The notes below the pieces were generated by a model. That model made no database searches. It saw nothing but the letters and a program-made list of their open reading frames with translations, and was not told the DNA's origin. 64,000 nucleotides of DNA from Aequorivita aquimaris. GTDB lineage: Bacteria; Bacteroidota; Bacteroidia; Flavobacteriales; Flavobacteriaceae. The stretch is from the NCBI RefSeq assembly GCF_001573155.1, contig NZ_JRWG01000003.1, positions 310,001 to 374,000 of the forward strand. The letters are read 5' to 3'. Positions 18,032 to 27,311 of this stretch are shown here, one piece after another. The position numbers and the translations under genes are program-made. Position 1 is the first letter of the stretch. Every line of letters starts with the position of its first letter.

Positions 18032-18790
18032 TTATTCCTTTTCAACAGCTTCTGTTGCTGTAGCAGGAAATACAAACATTGCATCATCAATTTCAGGATT
18101 TATAACAATTTCCTTTAGTTGAATTGCCTGTCCACCCATGCTAAGCGAAAATGGAAAATATAAGCCATCAACTTCTTGATAATCGCTCATGGTGCTTATA
18201 TTCATTTGGCCTTTCATGGGGCCTTGAAAGATTTCATTTTCAACCACAATCGGCACAAAAGTTTCAGTGTCAAAATAGTGATAACTTATATTTTGCTGCT
18301 CAACACCGTCAACCATAATAGGGGACTGAGTGAGTTTTATTTTATAAGTTTCGGTACCATCTTTTGTTTCTTTACCCATCAGCTCAGCCGTAAAGCCTTT
18401 ATCTTTATAATTTAAAAAAGGTGAGGGGAAATCTTTTGATTGCTTTTTCATGTTGGCAGTAGCTTCGGCATCACTTTTTTCAGGTTGCATGGTCATAAAG
18501 TTAGTGCTCCACATGGTTTCGCCATCAAAGGCTAATTGCGTTATATCCTGACCTTGAAAATTAATTTTTATCAATTGTTTACCATCCTTGGTTTGATAAA
18601 CCTCTACTGGAATTTCCATTCCTTGTGCTTGGGCGGTTGCTGTCATTTTTGAGCTTTTTAAATTTTCCCAAGCCGCTTTTCCACCGGTATTTTCGAAATA
18701 ATTATTGATTATTTCGTCGGCAGTTTGCGCAGATACTGGAACCATGACGGTTATTAAAAAGGCAATGGTAAGTGTTTTAATGATTTTCAT
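18032..18790 (-). CDS. Periplasmic LolA/LolB-like outer-membrane lipoprotein-sorting family protein
   Basis: A 252-residue exported protein with a signal peptide (residues 1-21, VPVSAQ). It begins the mature part with TADEIINNYFENTGGKAAWENLKSSKMTATA, the pattern of LolA-fold proteins annotated as outer membrane lipoprotein-sorting. Repeated antiparallel strands (GTETYKIKLT, ISYHYFDTETFVPIV, YFPFSLSMGG) fit the half-barrel fold. It is not the housekeeping LolA, which is shorter. It has its own terminator. Ligand unknown. Confidence 0.8.
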   Translation of the reverse strand: MKIIKTLTIAFLITVMVPVSAQTADEIINNYFENTGGKAAWENLKSSKMTATAQAQGMEIPVEVYQTKDGKQLIKINFQGQDITQLAFDGETMWSTNFMTMQPEKSDAEATANMKKQSKDFPSPFLNYKDKGFTAELMGKETKDGTETYKIKLTQSPIMVDGVEQQNISYHYFDTETFVPIVVENEIFQGPMKGQMNISTMSDYQEVDGLYFPFSLSMGGQAIQLKEIVINPEIDDAMFVFPATATEAVEKE

Positions 18791-18858
18791 AAATGATTTT
18801 TTAAGTTTCAGTAAATATAAGACTAACAGCTTTATAAAAAGTTACAGGTTAATATTTT

Positions 18859-18887
18859 TTTGAAATTTGATTTAAAAAGTATCTTTA
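18859..18887 (+). promoter_or_regulatory. Predicted promoter of the DUF72 gene
   Basis: TTTG (18859-18862) and TATCTTTA (18880-18887) are spaced 17 nt, close to the Bacteroidota -33/-7 pattern, and sit just ahead of the start at 18904. Confidence 0.5.
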
Positions 18888-18903
18888 CTAAAAACTGAAA
18901 ATC

Positions 18904-19791
18904 ATGAAATTCGGAAAAGTTGACGACCCTGAAAATATAGACTTTACCTTGCCAAAAGACCATCCGGGAACTAAAAAAGTTCTTACTAAGCATAAAAAAT
19001 CCAACCCTCCAAATTTGTATGTAGGTTGTGCAAAATGGAACAAGGCAGATTTAAAGGGTTTTTATCCTCGGGGTACAAAAGACGAGCTTGCATATTATTC
19101 AACCCAGTTTAACAGTATTGAACTGAATGCTACCTTTTACAGAATTTTTCCGGCAGATACTTTTGCGGGTTGGTATGAAAAGACACCGGATGATTTCAGG
19201 TTTTTTCCAAAATTTTTCCAGGGAGTTTCACATTGGAAAAGACTTCAGGATTGTGAGGAAACTTTGAATGAATATATTTTGAATGCATCAAACTTGAAAG
19301 AAAAGCTTGAAATGTCTTTTGTGCAACTCCCTGATAATTTCGGGCCAAAAAATATGGATAGATTGGAACCGTTTTTCAAAATGCTGCCAAAAGATATCAA
19401 ACCAGCGATAGAGTTTAGACACACTGATTGGTTTAACGATGAAGATGTAGCCGGAGGACTCTATAATATTTTAGAAAAACACAACATCACTAACGCTATT
19501 GTTGATACTGCAGGAAGGCGCGATTTACTACACATGCGGCTTACCACGCCCACAGCCTTTATTCGTTATAATGGCGCTAACCACGAAAGCGATTCTACAC
19601 GGCTTGATGATTGGATAGACCGCCTGGAAACCTGGATTGAGCAAGGTTTGCAAAACATTTACTTTTTTGTGCACCAAAATATTGAAAAGGCTTCACCCTT
19701 ACTTTCGGCACATTTTATTAAAAAGGCGAATGAGCGGTTTGGAACTAATCTCAATATACCCAATATGGACAAACCAGATACTTTATTTTAA
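18904..19791 (+). CDS. DUF72 (YecE family) protein
   Basis: A 295-residue TIM-barrel-like protein of the DUF72/YecE family. It carries YVGCAKWNKADLKGFYPRG, FNSIELNATFYRIF, the FRFFPKFFQGVSHWKRL block and the late FFVHQN motif expected of the family. Activity is not established for the family. It runs to within 12 nt of the convergent broken EEP gene. Confidence 0.93.
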   Translation: MKFGKVDDPENIDFTLPKDHPGTKKVLTKHKKSNPPNLYVGCAKWNKADLKGFYPRGTKDELAYYSTQFNSIELNATFYRIFPADTFAGWYEKTPDDFRFFPKFFQGVSHWKRLQDCEETLNEYILNASNLKEKLEMSFVQLPDNFGPKNMDRLEPFFKMLPKDIKPAIEFRHTDWFNDEDVAGGLYNILEKHNITNAIVDTAGRRDLLHMRLTTPTAFIRYNGANHESDSTRLDDWIDRLETWIEQGLQNIYFFVHQNIEKASPLLSAHFIKKANERFGTNLNIPNMDKPDTLF

Positions 19792-19802
19792 TATTTTGAA
19801 AT

Positions 19803-20873
19803 TTAAAGCTGAACCCGCTCTGCCTGCTCTTTTGCATTTTTCAATTGTTTTTCAGAAGGTTTTTCGGGTTGTTGCTCGGCTGCTTTTTCAGGCTCAAAGC
19901 TGAGTTTTGCATAAGTGGGCAAATGATCTGAATTGATATCTTGCCCAAGTTTTATAGCAATAAGTCTAAATTCTGCTGATACAAATATATGGTCCAATGG
20001 CCAGCGCATTAAAAAACTTTTGGCGTTGTATGTATTGTATATCCCCCTGCCTTTGCGGATATCCAACAATTCTCCTACATTCTGGAACAACGTTGTTGTA
20101 TTGGATCAAGCCACGTCATTAAAGTCACCTAAAACAATTACGGGGTAAGTAGATGTTCTGCTTAAATTTGCAATTTTCATCATTTCAGAATCCCTGTCTG
20201 TTGAGCGGGAGTTGTGCTGGGGCATTGGCGGGGTAGGATGGATGCTGTAAAGTTGAACAGTATTATTGCTAGTTAGCACAAGTTTTGTATGAATTGAAGG
20301 TATATTTTTATCTACCAAAAATTTCACTTGTGGATTAATCAATTTATATTTTGAATACAATAGCATACCATAGGTATTGTCTTGAGGTACCTCAACTTTA
20401 TATTTATATGTTTCGGGTAAATTTTCAAAAATATAATCCCTCCATCTTTTATTGGTTTCTACAAGTAACATTATATCTGGATCCATTTTTTTGAAATCCG
20501 AGATTAAAAGTTCAGGTTTTTTGTTGGATTGAAGCACATTGACAGCGTACAATGAAATAGTAGTTCCAGAATTTTTTTCTTGGCTGTCGTTAATGTCTTT
20601 ATCTGCCAAAGGCGTGTAGGGTATTATTTTCCACACTTGAATAATGAGGCAGGCAGCCATAACGGTTACAAATAAATAAGCGTTTAGCCGCTTCAAGTCA
20701 AGCCTCATAAAGAAAACCACAAATGCAACAAATGTTAGGATAGTAAGCTGTATATGTGGAAAATCGAATATGCGAATCCACCAATAATCCACTGCAACGA
20801 AGGGAAAAATGGTTAAGACAACAGCCAGCATTCCAAAAATGTACAGGTAGGTCTTAAAGTTATTTAAATCCAA
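19803..20873 (-). pseudogene. Endonuclease/exonuclease/phosphatase (EEP) family membrane protein, interrupted by an in-frame TGA
   Basis: Reading 357 codons on the minus strand gives an N-terminal membrane region (three helices within about residues 8-85) and an EEP catalytic domain: SLYAVNVLQSNKK, PDIMLLVETN, SIHPTPP, VLGDFND, MRWPLDHIF and the final SDHLP. The codon after GDFNDVA is TGA (complement of 20106-20108), where relatives from memory have Trp (TGG). A single G-to-A change would explain it, and the frame stays open on both sides. The catalytic His of SDHLP lies beyond the stop, so the truncated 255-residue product should be inactive. A sequencing error cannot be excluded. Confidence 0.85.
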
Positions 20874-20897
20874 AAGGTTTTTGGATTAAAGATACTT

Positions 20898-22178
20898 TTA
20901 ATTTTCAAAAGATGCCTTATTGACGGTAGAAATGTCCTTACCCGTTGGCAGTTCAAAAATTTCAAGGTCGAAATAAGGAATGGCGGCCAGCAGATGGTCA
21001 AAAATATCGGCCTGTATATGTTCATAATTTACCCAGCGCTTGTCTTTGCTGAAACAAAATATTTCAATAGGTATTCCTTTATCCGTAGGTGCCAAATGGC
21101 GCACCATTAAAAAAAGGTCTTTATTGATGGCTGAATTTTCATTAAGAAAAGCATCGGCATAATAGCGAAACACCCCGAGGTTGGTTTGGTTTCTCCCGTT
21201 TATCAATAATTCTTTATTGATTTCGTTTCGCTCGTTATATCTGTCCACATCCCGTTGGCGATGCTCCAAATAGGGTTTTATCAACTGAATTTTTTTAAGT
21301 CGCTCCACATCTTTTACAGACAGGAATTTGATTGAAGATTGTTTTATGTAGATAGAACGTTTTATTCTTCGACCATCGCTTTCCTGCATTCCACGCCAGT
21401 TTTGAAAGGAGTCGGCAATTAGGCTGTAGGTTGGGATGGTGGTATAGGTATTGTCCCAGTTCTGTACCCTCACGGTGGCGAGGTTAATTTCGGTTACGTA
21501 GCCGTCTGCTCCAAATTTACTGAAGGTAATCCAATCGCCGATGCGCACAATGTCATTTACCGAAACCTGAATGCTTGCAACAAAGCCTAAAATGGTATCT
21601 TTAAAAATTAAAAGAATTACAGCTGAAGCCGCACCCAAAGTGGTAAGACTAACAACTGAAAACCCAGTAAGAAGCTGGATAATCCAGAAGATCCCAATTC
21701 CCCAGGCAAAAATCATCAATACCTGAACATAGCTTTCCATGGGCTTGTCTCGGTAATGCTCATTTTCTTCCAGATAATTTCGCGTGGTCCGAAGAATACT
21801 TCTAAAAATTAGCACGCAGAGAATGACCAGATATACCTTTGCGGCAATCTGCAAAAGGTTGGTCATAAACGGCGATTCAATAAAAATAATAGGGATGAGA
21901 TACCAAATTATTGCCAGTGGTAAAGTATGTGCAATGAATCTTGGAAAATTACTTTTTACCAAATAGTCGTCAAAGGTGGTTTTTGTCTTGTTGCTAAAAG
22001 CCTTAAAAGTTTCAATAATAAATTTTCTGAAAATAACATCAAGAATCAATACTACTGTTAAAACGATAATACAGTTTAAAAGCACATTCAAAAAAATAGC
22101 CCATTCCACAGCCATACCTTGATTTACAAGATAGTTCTGAAATAGACAACTATAATCCTGAATTGCTTCCTTGTTCAT
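20898..22178 (-). CDS. Mechanosensitive ion channel, MscS family (YbdG-like)
   Basis: A 426-residue inner-membrane protein with about five N-terminal hydrophobic segments and then the MscS pore and beta domain: LTTLGAASAVILLIFKDTILGFVASIQVSVNDIVRIGDWI (about residues 182-222) and the AEINLATVRVQNWDNTYTTIPTYSLI-type segment. Size and order of parts fit the YbdG subfamily, a low-threshold channel involved in osmotic adaptation. Its ATG overlaps the DUF3817 stop by one base. Confidence 0.9.
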   Translation of the reverse strand: MNKEAIQDYSCLFQNYLVNQGMAVEWAIFLNVLLNCIIVLTVVLILDVIFRKFIIETFKAFSNKTKTTFDDYLVKSNFPRFIAHTLPLAIIWYLIPIIFIESPFMTNLLQIAAKVYLVILCVLIFRSILRTTRNYLEENEHYRDKPMESYVQVLMIFAWGIGIFWIIQLLTGFSVVSLTTLGAASAVILLIFKDTILGFVASIQVSVNDIVRIGDWITFSKFGADGYVTEINLATVRVQNWDNTYTTIPTYSLIADSFQNWRGMQESDGRRIKRSIYIKQSSIKFLSVKDVERLKKIQLIKPYLEHRQRDVDRYNERNEINKELLINGRNQTNLGVFRYYADAFLNENSAINKDLFLMVRHLAPTDKGIPIEIFCFSKDKRWVNYEHIQADIFDHLLAAIPYFDLEIFELPTGKDISTVNKASFEN

Positions 22179-22456
22179 TATAGATATTTACGTTCCACAT
22201 AAAAAGGGCCGAAAGGCAGTACCGAGCACATTACAACTATGAACAAATCTGAAATTGACCACTTTAATTTTTTATACATATACAGGGCACCGCCCACATA
22301 GAGCACGAACAATACACCGTGTGCCATTCCAACTACTTGTACCATTTCAGGCATATGCCAAATATATTTCAAGGGCATTGCGATTCCCAAAAGTACTAGG
22401 AAAGAGATGGCTTCCAAGGTGCTGATTAATTTGAAAGATTTTACTGAAAGTTCCAC
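22178..22456 (-). CDS. DUF3817 family small membrane protein
   Basis: A 92-residue membrane protein with three predicted helices (about residues 12-30, 40-60 and 68-85). The conserved start SFKLISTLEAISFLVLLGIAMPLKY and the MVQVVGMAHGVLFVLY segment are typical of DUF3817. It is translationally coupled (TAATG) to the MscS gene downstream. Function unknown. Confidence 0.92.
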   Translation of the reverse strand: MELSVKSFKLISTLEAISFLVLLGIAMPLKYIWHMPEMVQVVGMAHGVLFVLYVGGALYMYKKLKWSISDLFIVVMCSVLPFGPFYVERKYL

Positions 22457-22569
22457 AGGTTTTTATTTTTTGCAAAGATACATGTTGCAGTCTGTTCCGC
22501 TACACTTTTAGATTTTTTTATGGGAAGAATTGTTTTGTGGAGAATTACTATCTTTAAAAGAAAAAATAG

Positions 22570-23493
22570 ATGCTCCCACTTTTACAATCGCCCGGCGAAA
22601 CGATCCAAAATTCCCTACAAAACTATTACGAAGAATTCCTAAGAGTGCTTCCACGCATTGCGCTGGCCATATTGGTAATCATCTTAGGGGTGTTGTTGGC
22701 CCAATTGCTCACAAATTTCTATAAGCGCCGATTTCAGCAAAAATCTGAGGATCCCCTAATGGCCAAATTCCTGGCCCAGGCCGTAAAGATTGTTCTGATC
22801 ATAATTGCCATAATGCTTGCACTGAAGGTAGCAGGGCTGGATGGCATTGCAACCGGACTGTTAACTGCAGTTGGGGGAGGGGCGATAATCCTTGGATTTG
22901 CCTTTCAGGATATAGGAAAGAACTTTCTCGCAGGCGTCATATTGGCCTTCAACAGACCATTCAATATTAACGATACGATAAAAGTAGATAACATTTTCGG
23001 AAAAGTAAAGGCTCTGAGTTTTCGCTATTCACACATAAAAACTTTTGATGGCCGCGATATTTATATACCGAATAGCGATGTACTCACCAAACCTGTTGAA
23101 AATTTTACGGCCGATGGTTTCTATAGGGTCGATTTCACCGTAGGCATTGGGTATGAAGACGATATTGTGGCTGCTAAACAAGTTATCCAAGAAATTCTGG
23201 ATAAAAACACTGAAATAATAAGCGACGAAACCCACGAGAACTTTGTTATAGAAGATGAACTCGCAGCCAGCACTGTAAACCTAAAGGTTTTCTTTTGGGT
23301 AGATACCGTGGATTATAGAAGGGCTTCAAGAGTGCTACGGGGTATGGTTATCCGCGAAGTGAAAGAGGAACTGTTTAAGAAGGGCTTCAATTTGCCTGCA
23401 GATATTAAGGAACTTAAAATCTATGGAACCGAGGATGCCATTCCTATTAAGTTCAGGAACAATCCAGAATTTCTTAAAGAGGGAGAGAAATAA
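22570..23493 (+). CDS. Mechanosensitive ion channel, MscS family
   Basis: A 307-residue MscS-type channel that opens under membrane tension to release solutes. Three N-terminal helices are followed by the Gly/Ala-rich pore helix and beta domain GLLTAVGGGAIILGFAFQDIGKNFLAGVILAFNRPFNINDTI (about residues 96-137) and the FDGRDIYIPNSDVLTKPVENFT block. The C-terminal alpha/beta cage follows. It is divergent from the DUF3817-MscS pair. Confidence 0.94.
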   Translation: MLPLLQSPGETIQNSLQNYYEEFLRVLPRIALAILVIILGVLLAQLLTNFYKRRFQQKSEDPLMAKFLAQAVKIVLIIIAIMLALKVAGLDGIATGLLTAVGGGAIILGFAFQDIGKNFLAGVILAFNRPFNINDTIKVDNIFGKVKALSFRYSHIKTFDGRDIYIPNSDVLTKPVENFTADGFYRVDFTVGIGYEDDIVAAKQVIQEILDKNTEIISDETHENFVIEDELAASTVNLKVFFWVDTVDYRRASRVLRGMVIREVKEELFKKGFNLPADIKELKIYGTEDAIPIKFRNNPEFLKEGEK

Positions 23494-23560
23494 AACTCCT
23501 CACTCCGGTGTCTCTGAGGTTTAATTGCAACAAAGACACGGAGCACACAGAGATTAAAAA

Positions 23561-24301
23561 CTATTGCGCGGTGTACCCACCGTCCACGAGATAATAGGCA
23601 CCTGTTACAAAACTGGCCTCATCACTGCAGAGCCAATATACGAGATTGGCGACCTCTTCGGGTTTTCCCAATCGGCCAATAGGGTGCATTTGTACCAGTT
23701 GCTCCTGCTGTTCTTCATCAATTTGATCGAGCAAGGGGGTTTTAATATATCCCGGCCCAACGGAATTGATGCGCACCTTGTCTTTAGCATATTCAAGGGC
23801 TGCGGTTTTCGTTAAGCCTACCACGCCGTGTTTTGCGGCAACATAGGCCACGGAATTTGGCGAGCCCACACTTCCCAAGATAGAAGCCATGTTCACGATG
23901 GCGCCACCGCCGGCTTTAATTATTTCAGGTACCTGATATTTCGTGCCAAAGAAAACGCCATTCAGGTTTACGCCTATTACCTTTTCCCAACTGTCCAGAG
24001 GATATTCCGCGGTCTTGGCCATTTCCCCGCCTATACCGGCATTGTTCACCGCATAGTGCAACTTGCCATATTTTGCTACGGCTTGTTTTACCAATTGCTC
24101 ACATTCCTTGGCTTTGGAAGTATCGGCTTTTATAAAAAAAGCCGTTCCCTTTTTATCCGTAATCTCTTCTACCACCTTCTTTGCGTCATCTTCGGCAATA
24201 TCTGAAACTACCACATTTGCTCCATTTTCAGCAAATTTATGGGCGATTGCCCTTCCTAGACCGGAACCTGCTCCGGTTACTATTACTGTTTTGTTCTTCA
24301 T
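23561..24301 (-). CDS. SDR-family oxidoreductase (classical)
   Basis: A 246-residue NAD(P)-dependent short-chain dehydrogenase. TGAGSGLG (residues 9-16) binds the cofactor, NNAG is at about 87-90, the catalytic Ser is in MASILGSVG and the catalytic YxxxK is YVAAK (about 153-157). The C-terminus SFVTGAYYLVDGGYTAQ is typical. It resembles the broad group annotated as glucose 1-dehydrogenase or 3-oxoacyl-ACP reductase. The substrate cannot be assigned. Confidence 0.92.
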   Translation of the reverse strand: MKNKTVIVTGAGSGLGRAIAHKFAENGANVVVSDIAEDDAKKVVEEITDKKGTAFFIKADTSKAKECEQLVKQAVAKYGKLHYAVNNAGIGGEMAKTAEYPLDSWEKVIGVNLNGVFFGTKYQVPEIIKAGGGAIVNMASILGSVGSPNSVAYVAAKHGVVGLTKTAALEYAKDKVRINSVGPGYIKTPLLDQIDEEQQEQLVQMHPIGRLGKPEEVANLVYWLCSDEASFVTGAYYLVDGGYTAQ

Positions 24302-24364
24302 AATATTTTGTTTTTTATAAAGTTACAGGTTCACCGGGGGAAAGTGTACTAATGAAATATTAAA

Positions 24365-24979
24365 TCAATCGCAGGGCAGGGGAATGTTTAAGGTTTTGTA
24401 GCTCCAATTTCTTTTATAGCTGAAGTGCCACCATTCCGTGCGGATGGTATTGAAGCCGAACATGCGCATACCGTCAATAAGCAGTTTCCGATTGGCGAGA
24501 ATTTCCTTTGAAAAATTATAGTGGTCAATATGCGCTTCCCTTCCAAAGTAATCATAGTCGCTGCCCATTTCCACATAGCAGCCTTCCAAGGTTTCCAAAG
24601 TAATATCCACCGCTGCGCCCTTATTGTGAACCGAACCATTGCCATAGGGGTTGCCCACATAAGTGGGGCGCGGCACCTTGGCCCACATTTTTTTCTGTAC
24701 GTCCAACGGGCGGTAGCAATCGTAAATTTTTATGCGGTAACCTTTTTCACAAAAGTATTGGTTGGCATGCAAAAGAGCCTCGGCTACTTCGGGGCGTAGC
24801 AAACATTCGGCGCAGTCGTAAAGGGTTTCTCCTATAAAATTGTTTGGCGTGGCATAGCGTATTTCATAAACAAATTCCGTAGAAAGGTCCTTCAGGTTTA
24901 CTAAGGGTTCCTGAAACTTTTCTTCTGAAGAAAAACTGAAGAATAGAAAGGTGATAAGGGCAAGGGACAGAAACTTCAT
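24365..24979 (-). CDS. D-alanyl-D-alanine dipeptidase, M15 family (VanX/DdpX-like)
   Basis: A 204-residue zinc dipeptidase that cleaves D-Ala-D-Ala, here probably in peptidoglycan recycling. The zinc motif SVHNKGAAVD (SxHxxGxAxD, about residues 120-129) and the EWWHF motif (about 185-189) with catalytic Glu and third ligand His are intact, as is the YDCYRP block. The N-terminus (MKFLSLALITFLFFSFSSEE) is a signal peptide or anchor. No van resistance genes are nearby, so this is not evidence of vancomycin resistance. Confidence 0.92.
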   Translation of the reverse strand: MKFLSLALITFLFFSFSSEEKFQEPLVNLKDLSTEFVYEIRYATPNNFIGETLYDCAECLLRPEVAEALLHANQYFCEKGYRIKIYDCYRPLDVQKKMWAKVPRPTYVGNPYGNGSVHNKGAAVDITLETLEGCYVEMGSDYDYFGREAHIDHYNFSKEILANRKLLIDGMRMFGFNTIRTEWWHFSYKRNWSYKTLNIPLPCD

Positions 24980-25025
24980 ATTCCAAATTTAAGCAGAATT
25001 TAATAACATTCGCCTTGACAATTGG

Positions 25026-25033
25026 TAACTTTG
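25026..25033 (+). promoter_or_regulatory. Predicted -7 element of the SDR gene at 25050
   Basis: TAACTTTG matches TAnnTTTG 17 nt before the start codon. The spacing to the gene suggests a very short leader. Confidence 0.4.
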
Positions 25034-25049
25034 GAAAAAACGAAATATT

Positions 25050-25775
25050 ATGAATGATTTACAAAACAAATCCGCACTTATTACAGGCGGTACAAAAGGA
25101 ATAGGCTACGGAATAGCCGAAGCACTGCTCAAGCAGGGCATAAACGTGGCCATAACCGGAAGAACCAAAAAAACTGCGGAAGAAGCCGCAAAAAAACTAA
25201 ACTCGCACGGCAACGACAGGGCACAGGCCATAGGGCTGGAAGCCGATGTGCGCGACTATAAGAGTCAAGAACGCGCCGTGAAGGAAGTAGTTGCACAATT
25301 CGGCAGCTTGGATATTGTGATTGCCAATGCGGGCCTTGGCCATTTTGGGTCTGTGGAAGACCTCACCATCGAGCAGTGGAAGGAAACCATTGATACCAAC
25401 CTCTCGGGGCCGTTCTACTCTTTAAAGGCAAGCGTGGACCAATTGAAAAAGAACAAAGGGTATTACATAAGTATCTCCAGTTTGGCGGGAACCAATTTTT
25501 TTAAGGGCGGAAGTGCCTACAATGCAAGTAAATTTGGCGTTACGGGTTTTACCCAAGCCGCGATGCTCGATCTACGGGACCAAGGGGTGAAGATCAGCAC
25601 TATTATGCCCGGGTCGGTTTCTACACATTTTAATGGTAATGAACCCGATGAAGAAGATGCGTGGAAAATACAGATTGAAGATATGGGGCAGCTGGTTGTG
25701 GATCTCTTAAAAATGAACCCCCGCACCTTACCGAGCAAGGTTGAGGTACGGCCTTCTATGCCACCTTCAAAATAG
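25050..25775 (+). CDS. SDR-family oxidoreductase (classical)
   Basis: A 241-residue short-chain dehydrogenase with TGGTKGIG (residues 10-17), ANAGLGHFG, the catalytic Ser in SISSLAG and YNASK (YxxxK, about 159-163). The C-terminus carries PRTLPSKVEVRPSMPPSK, similar to the group named 3-ketoacyl-ACP reductase/FabG-like in flavobacteria. Only two bases separate its end from the convergent gene. Substrate unknown. Confidence 0.92.
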   Translation: MNDLQNKSALITGGTKGIGYGIAEALLKQGINVAITGRTKKTAEEAAKKLNSHGNDRAQAIGLEADVRDYKSQERAVKEVVAQFGSLDIVIANAGLGHFGSVEDLTIEQWKETIDTNLSGPFYSLKASVDQLKKNKGYYISISSLAGTNFFKGGSAYNASKFGVTGFTQAAMLDLRDQGVKISTIMPGSVSTHFNGNEPDEEDAWKIQIEDMGQLVVDLLKMNPRTLPSKVEVRPSMPPSK

Positions 25776-25776
25776 T

Positions 25777-26142
25777 CTATTTGAAAGAAAATGATTGGGC
25801 CCAGGCGCGGGCGTTTTCCAAATGCTCAAAAAAAGCAAAACTATGAGGGAAGAGTTTTTGTTCTACAAGAGCTCTTTCCTTTTCTGCTTCCCGGGTTGAG
25901 ACGATGGCCATTCCCTTTTTGTTCCGCATCTTTCCATTTTTATAAATGTCCAAATCTAGTGTATGTGGATATCTCCTATCGGCAATGACCACAAACGGTC
26001 TCTTGCCGAAATGTGCTTTGTAGTTGGCCCGGATCCAATCATTTTTTTCTATGTCAATATGCTGGTTTTCAAAGACACGCAGTATGGAATAGGTATCGTA
26101 TAGATATAGTTCACAGAAGTCGGAAAGTAGTTTCTTTTCCAT
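25777..26142 (-). CDS. Small SpoIIAA/STAS-like protein of unknown function
   Basis: A 121-residue soluble protein. Its pattern matches the one at 973-1356: an N-terminal FCELYLYDTYSILRVFENQHID segment, a KRPFVVIADRRY core strand, a KGMAIVSTREAEKERALVEQ helix and a closing FAFFEHLENARAWAQSF helix (compare FGVFKDLDEAKLWIEKL). The relationship is inferred from shape and this closing motif. No enzymatic motif is visible. Confidence 0.72.
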   Translation of the reverse strand: MEKKLLSDFCELYLYDTYSILRVFENQHIDIEKNDWIRANYKAHFGKRPFVVIADRRYPHTLDLDIYKNGKMRNKKGMAIVSTREAEKERALVEQKLFPHSFAFFEHLENARAWAQSFSFK

Positions 26143-26281
26143 ATTTTTCTAAAATCTGATATATTGATTAAAGATAAATATTTTTGTGATTGCTTTAACA
26201 AAACTGTTCTTTTTCCGAAGACTTTAAACTAATCCACTTTCAACAGAGCAAAAAGTAGAAAGGATTATTTGGAGGAATAAA

Positions 26282-26313
26282 AAAGGCGATCTACTTTTCA
26301 ATAGATCGCCTTT
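26282..26313. terminator. Intrinsic terminator of the OmpA-type gene
   Basis: A 12-bp perfect stem, AAAGGCGATCTA (26282-26293) / TAGATCGCCTTT (26302-26313), with an A run on its left, lies 24 nt beyond the minus-strand gene ending at 26337. Confidence 0.85.
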
Positions 26314-26336
26314 ACCATAGTTATTTACTTTCTTTT

Positions 26337-27179
26337 TTAGTTGGCAGAAAGCAGGGCCAAGAATTTATCAAGGTTTGGCAGGATTACAATGCGCGTTCTT
26401 CTGTTCTTGGCGCGGCCTTCCTTGGTTTCGTTTTCGGTAAGTGGGTGATAGCTGCTACGTCCTGCAGCAATCAATTTTTCGGGAGCTACACCGTAGTCAT
26501 CCTGCAACTTGCGGATAACCGCTGTAGAACGGTCCACGCTCAATTCCCAATTGTCCTTTATGTAAGCCCCTGGCTTTACGGTTTGGCTATCGGTATGGCC
26601 TTCTACCATTACCTCAAGGGCGGGCTCGCTGTTAATAACATTTGCCAATCGCTCCAATAATGGATTTGCCTTTGAATTTACACGGGCACTTCCCGAATTG
26701 AACAACAATTTATCTGAAATGGTAATCATTACCACTGTTTCGTCAATATCAATCTTGATATCATCTTCTTCACCTTCGCCAACTAAACTGTTGTCAAGGT
26801 TCTTTTTAAGATTGTAGGAAACAATAAGGTTCATTGAATCCTTTAAGGTCTTTGCCTGTGCCAATTCTTGGGGATCTACATTGGCGAGGGCTTTTCTCAT
26901 TTTTTCCTTGTCATTTTCTGAAACCACAACCCCTTCAATCTGCTGTAGGCGGTTGTTGTTACTATCGGTCAACGACTGGATTTTAGAATTGTAACTAGCC
27001 ACGCGCTCTTCAATCTTGGCGTACTTGGCTTCAATTTCTTCTTTTTCAAGCTGGGTCTTTGCTAGGGTAGAACGCGTATCATTATACTGGTTCTCCAATT
27101 CTACATACTTCTTTTTTGATACACAGGAGGTAGCAAAAATTGCTGTTGCCAGCATGGTTAGTGCAATAGCTTTTTTCAT
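26337..27179 (-). CDS. OmpA-family peptidoglycan-binding lipoprotein
   Basis: A 280-residue lipoprotein. The signal peptide ends in the lipobox ATSC (Cys19). A coiled coil follows (about residues 24-80, rich in K/E), then an OmpA/MotB C-terminal domain with VEGHTDSQTV (about 194-203) and the NRRTRIVI motif (about 260-267) that contacts diaminopimelate. It likely tethers the outer membrane to the cell wall. It is monocistronic with its own terminator. Confidence 0.93.
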   Translation of the reverse strand: MKKAIALTMLATAIFATSCVSKKKYVELENQYNDTRSTLAKTQLEKEEIEAKYAKIEERVASYNSKIQSLTDSNNNRLQQIEGVVVSENDKEKMRKALANVDPQELAQAKTLKDSMNLIVSYNLKKNLDNSLVGEGEEDDIKIDIDETVVMITISDKLLFNSGSARVNSKANPLLERLANVINSEPALEVMVEGHTDSQTVKPGAYIKDNWELSVDRSTAVIRKLQDDYGVAPEKLIAAGRSSYHPLTENETKEGRAKNRRTRIVILPNLDKFLALLSAN

Positions 27180-27311
27180 AATACTTAAGTTTTAAAGGTT
27201 TGTAATGCAAATATAAATGCACCTTCCACCAAAAAATTAGTTAAGGCATGCTATTGTTTTGTTAAAAGACACTCCGCAAAAAATTGGAATATTAGCCTCC
27301 AAGCGTATTGA

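Noticed and set aside
19803-20090. Separate 95-codon gene starting at TTG 20090
   Set aside because: It is the C-terminal half of the interrupted EEP gene in the same frame, and the TTG encodes a Leu within the domain.
20106-20108. TGA as selenocysteine or reassigned Trp codon
   Set aside because: No SECIS-like element was recognised and other genes in the window end in TGA, so it is treated as a true stop or an error.
24365-24979. VanX-like dipeptidase as vancomycin resistance
   Set aside because: No vanH, vanA or regulator genes are adjacent, and such dipeptidases are common in cell-wall recycling.
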